NCBI GenBank assembly: GCA_945861235.1
Contig: CAMATV010000021.1
Location: forward strand, 1 to 17,473
Source: Opitutus sp. GAS368
GTDB lineage: Bacteria; Verrucomicrobiota; Verrucomicrobiia; Opitutales; Opitutaceae
Reading direction: 5' to 3'
Length of the DNA: 17,473 nucleotides
Shown: positions 14,517 through 17,473 of the stretch, piece after piece
Layout of the letters: every line of letters starts with the position of its first letter
Position numbering within the stretch: the first letter of the stretch is position 1
Notes under the pieces: generated by a model
Databases searched by the model: none
What the model was told of the DNA's origin: nothing
What the model saw: only the letters and a program-made list of their open reading frames with translations
Position numbers and translations under genes: made by a program

Positions 14517-16972
14517 GTCCGCACGGTGCGATTACTCGGTGTCTCTGGCTATTCGGCTGCGCTGCCTTTGCTGCGCTGCCGATGCACGCGGAGGGTGACA
14601 GCTATTTGGTCAAGGATGGCCGGCCCCAAGCGGAGATTGTTATTGGCGGTCAGCCCGCGCGCTTGACGCGACTGGCGGCGAGCGAGCTCCAAAGCTATTT
14701 GTTCAAGATCAGCGGCGCGAAACTCCCCATCACCGCGGCGCCGAGCTCGGGGACGGCAATCAAAATCTACGTGGGTCGGAGCGCGCACACGGATGCACGG
14801 CAACTGAGCGTGGAGGGCCTCGCGCACGGTGCGTTTCGGATGATTGCAGGCGCCGACTGGCTGGCTCTGCTAGGGCGGGATCGGGACTACGCGCCGCGTG
14901 AGCCGTGGGGTCATGCCAGAAACGCGGGCGAAACAGCGCGGATTTTGAAGGAGTGGGATGCGATCACCGGCGAGACGTTTGGCAATCCCTACTTTCAACT
15001 CTATGCCCGCCACAGCCAGGCGCGTGATCTCTGGGATTACGATGACCGCGGCACGCTGAATGCCGTTCATGAGTTCCTGCGGGGCTTGGGCGTGAGGTGG
15101 TTTGCGCCGGGGGAGCAGGGCGAAGTTGTGCCGCAGGCTCGTGATATTGTCTTGCCGAAGATTGACCGCGTCGTGCGGCCGGATTTCGCCGTCCGAAGTC
15201 TGCGCTTTTTCTCCGATCAAGCGTCGATGTCGGACGACGAACTGATGTGGCAATTGCGCCTGGGGCTGAACTTGGGCCATGAACTCATCGGCACCACGCT
15301 GCCCGGCCATGGTTCAAAATTTGTCTACACCCGACCCGAGGTGAAGCAGGCGCATCCCGAATACTACGCCATCTGGAATGGCAAACGCGCGATCGAGCAC
15401 AAGGGCAGCGGGGCACCCTGCCTGTCGGCCCCGGGTCTTTTCACGCAGCATCTAAAGTATGCGCGGGCGGTCTTCGATCACTATGATGAACCGATGATCA
15501 GCGTCGACGTGTGCGATGGCTATGGTTTTGGCCTGTGCGAATGCGCGTTGTGCAAAGGCAAGGACACGCCCGAACGGGGCTTCGCCGGCAACATGTCCGA
15601 CTACGTCCACGGCTACGTCAACCGCGTTGCCGCTGAGCTGAGTCGCTCGCACCCCGGGCGCAAAGTGAGCGGGCTGGCGTACAGCGCGTACCGGGAGCCG
15701 CCGGCGGCCATCGCGCAGATGAGTCCGAACCTTGCGCTCACGATCTGCCAGATGCGCAGTTCCTTTCATGATCGGGCCAACCGCGAGTCGTTCGTTCGAC
15801 TCCGGCAGCGCTGGCTGGAGAAGCTGCCGTCGAAGGAACTCTACACGTGGGAATACTATTTGGAGAACCGGCCCGACAAACCGCTCGAAGCCATCCCGGT
15901 GGTCTATCCGCATCTGATCGCCGAGGACCTGCGTTCGCTGAAGGGCATTTCGCAGGGCGACATGATTGAGGTGTACCGTCACCGCGATCCGAAGGACTTC
16001 CCGTGGGACGCCCTGGCAGTGATGCATCTCAACCTCTACGTCACGTCTCGGCTTTGGTGGGACGCCGCACAGGATTTGGAGGCGCTGCTCGCGGATTACT
16101 ACACGGCATACTATGGTCCCGCGCGGGCTGAGATGAAGGCTTTCTTTGAATTCGCCGAGGTCAACTGGATGAACATGACGAAGCGCTTCGAGTTGATCGA
16201 CCAGGCGTTCGCGCTGCTGGAGCGGGCACGTCAGGCTGCCGGCGATACGGTGTATGGCGGGCGCATCGATCTCATCCTGGCCTATACCCAATCCATGAAG
16301 CTGCTGCGGAGTCGTCTCGCCGTGGGGCGCAAGGGTGGACCGGAGGCTCGGGCGCAAACGCGGGACGCGCGCACGATCACCCTGGATGGCCGGCTCGACG
16401 ACGAGTTCTGGAGCGGGCTGCATGCGTACCGCCTCACGGATTTGAAAACCGGCGCCAAGGGTAGGCATGAGACCACGTTCAAGGTCGCGCGCACCGACAC
16501 GGCGATTTACCTGGGGATTCAATGCTTCGACGACGACATGCGTCATCTGAATTTCACCGCCACCAAGAACGAGGATCCCAGCGTGTGGAATGGCGACAAC
16601 GTGGAGCTTCTGATCGAGACGCCGCTGCATGCCTATTACCAATTCAACATCAGCCCCTCCGGAGCATTTACCGATATCGACCGTAAGACCGGCCTCAATA
16701 CCGACTGGTCGTCCGGGGCGGAGATTGTGGCCCATCGGGCTGCCGATCACTGGAGCATCGAGGTGCGCATTTCACACGCCGACGAGATGCAAGGCGTCGT
16801 GGATCCGCTGAAGGGAGTCGTGGGGCGCACGCCGACCGCCACTTATCCTTGGTTCTTCAATCTCGGGCGGCAACGCGTGCGAGGCGACGTTCGGGAACGC
16901 TGGGCGTTTGCCCCGACCGGGAGCAAGACGCTGCACGAGCCCCTGAAATTCGGTCAACTCGTCGGGCGCTGA
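14513..16972 (+). CDS. Secreted DUF4838 protein with C-terminal CBM9-like domain
   Basis: An 819-residue exported protein. The signal peptide is about residues 1-26 (LWLFGCAAFAALPMHA). Residues ~35-215 look like the alpha-glucuronidase-type N-terminal domain often found before glycosidase barrels (AASELQSYLFKISGAKLPI; TLNAVHEFLRGLGVRWFAPG). Residues ~225-500 are the DUF4838 core, with the cysteine-rich signature DGYGFGLCECALCKGKD (335-351) and TWEYYLENRPDKP (445-457). Residues ~616-815 are a CBM9-like carbohydrate-binding domain (TITLDGRLDDEFW, then NGDNVELLIETP). It is probably a glycoside hydrolase-like enzyme on a polysaccharide or glycoconjugate. No member's activity is known to me. It is coupled to the M15 gene by an ATGA overlap and followed after 36 bases by a sialidase-like gene. 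The cysteine pairs could bind a metal. Confidence 0.85.
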   Translation: MSPHGAITRCLWLFGCAAFAALPMHAEGDSYLVKDGRPQAEIVIGGQPARLTRLAASELQSYLFKISGAKLPITAAPSSGTAIKIYVGRSAHTDARQLSVEGLAHGAFRMIAGADWLALLGRDRDYAPREPWGHARNAGETARILKEWDAITGETFGNPYFQLYARHSQARDLWDYDDRGTLNAVHEFLRGLGVRWFAPGEQGEVVPQARDIVLPKIDRVVRPDFAVRSLRFFSDQASMSDDELMWQLRLGLNLGHELIGTTLPGHGSKFVYTRPEVKQAHPEYYAIWNGKRAIEHKGSGAPCLSAPGLFTQHLKYARAVFDHYDEPMISVDVCDGYGFGLCECALCKGKDTPERGFAGNMSDYVHGYVNRVAAELSRSHPGRKVSGLAYSAYREPPAAIAQMSPNLALTICQMRSSFHDRANRESFVRLRQRWLEKLPSKELYTWEYYLENRPDKPLEAIPVVYPHLIAEDLRSLKGISQGDMIEVYRHRDPKDFPWDALAVMHLNLYVTSRLWWDAAQDLEALLADYYTAYYGPARAEMKAFFEFAEVNWMNMTKRFELIDQAFALLERARQAAGDTVYGGRIDLILAYTQSMKLLRSRLAVGRKGGPEARAQTRDARTITLDGRLDDEFWSGLHAYRLTDLKTGAKGRHETTFKVARTDTAIYLGIQCFDDDMRHLNFTATKNEDPSVWNGDNVELLIETPLHAYYQFNISPSGAFTDIDRKTGLNTDWSSGAEIVAHRAADHWSIEVRISHADEMQGVVDPLKGVVGRTPTATYPWFFNLGRQRVRGDVRERWAFAPTGSKTLHEPLKFGQLVGR

Positions 16973-17008
16973 TCCGTCACCCGCTCTTTCTCCGTCAACC
17001 TTCCCGTC

Positions 17009-17473
17009 ATGCGATCACAATTCATCGACAGAAAACTCTTCGCCGCGGGTGTCTGCTCATGTCTTCAGCGACACGGTAGCCTCAGGTCGGCCAAGGCGTT
17101 GATCCTGGCCTGCCTGTTCGGAGCACGACTGGGTGTGGCGGCCGACTCCGGACCGGCAGGACCTGAGCGCTGGATTCACCCTGCGTTTTCGGCGCCGTCG
17201 TTGCAGTTGCCGGGCACCTTCGACCAGCAAACCGTCGTGGTCCTGGGTGACGGCCGGCTCATGACCGTTCATCCGAAGGGAAACGCGACCGTCATCAGCA
17301 GCGACGCGGGTCGGACCTGGTCCGAGCCGCGGCCGATACGCTCCGATACGACGCCCGTGGTGCCGACGCGCGGCCCGCTCATTCGGACGCGCGAGGGCGT
17401 GCTGATTTTGCTCTTCCAGGTCATGGCCGGGCTGGAGTCGCGTTGGGATGAAGCCAAGCGCGACTGGACTCCG
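17009..17473 (+). CDS. BNR/Asp-box sialidase-like protein, 3'-truncated by window edge
   Basis: The first 155 codons of a gene that runs off the window. After a long basic N-terminus, a hydrophobic stretch (residues ~29-45, ALILACLFGARLGVAA) acts as a signal peptide. The start at 17009 is the only ATG in frame before it. Mature sequence shows GDGRLMTVHPKGNATVI followed by SSDAGRTWSEPRPI (97-110), a classic Asp-box (SxDxGxTW) of sialidase-type BNR propellers, and then LIRTREGVLILLF, a second blade. Exo-sialidases and other BNR proteins share this repeat. The catalytic arginine triad, Glu and Tyr would lie mainly beyond the window, so activity cannot be judged. It sits 36 bases after the DUF4838 gene, in the same direction, and is probably part of the same transcript. 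Confidence 0.75.
   Translation, partial: MRSQFIDRKLFAAGVCSCLQRHGSLRSAKALILACLFGARLGVAADSGPAGPERWIHPAFSAPSLQLPGTFDQQTVVVLGDGRLMTVHPKGNATVISSDAGRTWSEPRPIRSDTTPVVPTRGPLIRTREGVLILLFQVMAGLESRWDEAKRDWTP

Noticed and set aside
15452..16750. Long minus-strand open frame (432 codons) opposite the DUF4838 gene
   Set aside because: Same reasoning: antisense to a well-supported protein and without domain-like sequence.

Overview
The window is a GC-rich stretch in which every supported gene is on the + strand: ten complete genes, one chimeric gene remnant, and two genes cut by the window edges. The gene content suggests a Verrucomicrobiota bacterium, probably Opitutaceae-like, with a Planctomycetota-type lineage as the alternative. 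The reasons are a large TonB-dependent receptor, secreted ceramidase-family proteins, a PQQ-type dehydrogenase fused to a diheme cytochrome, a DUF4838 protein and a sialidase-like BNR protein. Almost all starts lack a purine-rich ribosome binding site and instead follow C/T-rich runs. No rRNA, tRNA, IS element, CRISPR array or integrase was seen. The taxonomic call is inference from gene families only.

Layout. (1) 1-2347: the 3' part of a TonB-dependent outer-membrane receptor. (2) 2383-5242: two tandem, divergent, exported neutral/alkaline ceramidase-family proteins. (3) 5351-5635: a 94-codon ORF that looks like the N-terminus of an HpcH/HpaI aldolase joined in frame to the last membrane helix of a transporter, probably a deletion scar. 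(4) 5632-9724: an exported Kelch protein resembling N-acetylneuraminate epimerase/mutarotase, an ACS-type MFS transporter, a RidA-family deaminase and a glutamate-1-semialdehyde-aminomutase-like class III aminotransferase. (5) 9728-13602: a three-part secreted protein (CBM9-like, PQQ sugar dehydrogenase, diheme cytochrome c) coupled to an exported SMP-30/gluconolactonase-like protein. (6) 13656-16972: a VanX-like M15 dipeptidase coupled to a DUF4838 protein with a C-terminal CBM9-like domain. (7) 17009-end: the start of a BNR/Asp-box sialidase-like protein.

How it may work together (inference): this looks like a carbohydrate or glycoconjugate utilisation locus. The receptor would import ligand across the outer membrane. 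Secreted proteins (ceramidase-like, DUF4838, sialidase-like) would act on a complex substrate. A released sugar could be oxidised in the periplasm by the PQQ/cytochrome fusion, its lactone opened by the SMP-30 protein, and the acid imported by the MFS carrier. The aminotransferase and RidA would handle an amino or imine intermediate. The aldolase expected for the final cleavage of a keto-deoxy acid is the gene that appears broken. Short gaps and 4-bp ATGA stop/start overlaps indicate one or a few long transcripts. The substrate cannot be named from sequence alone.
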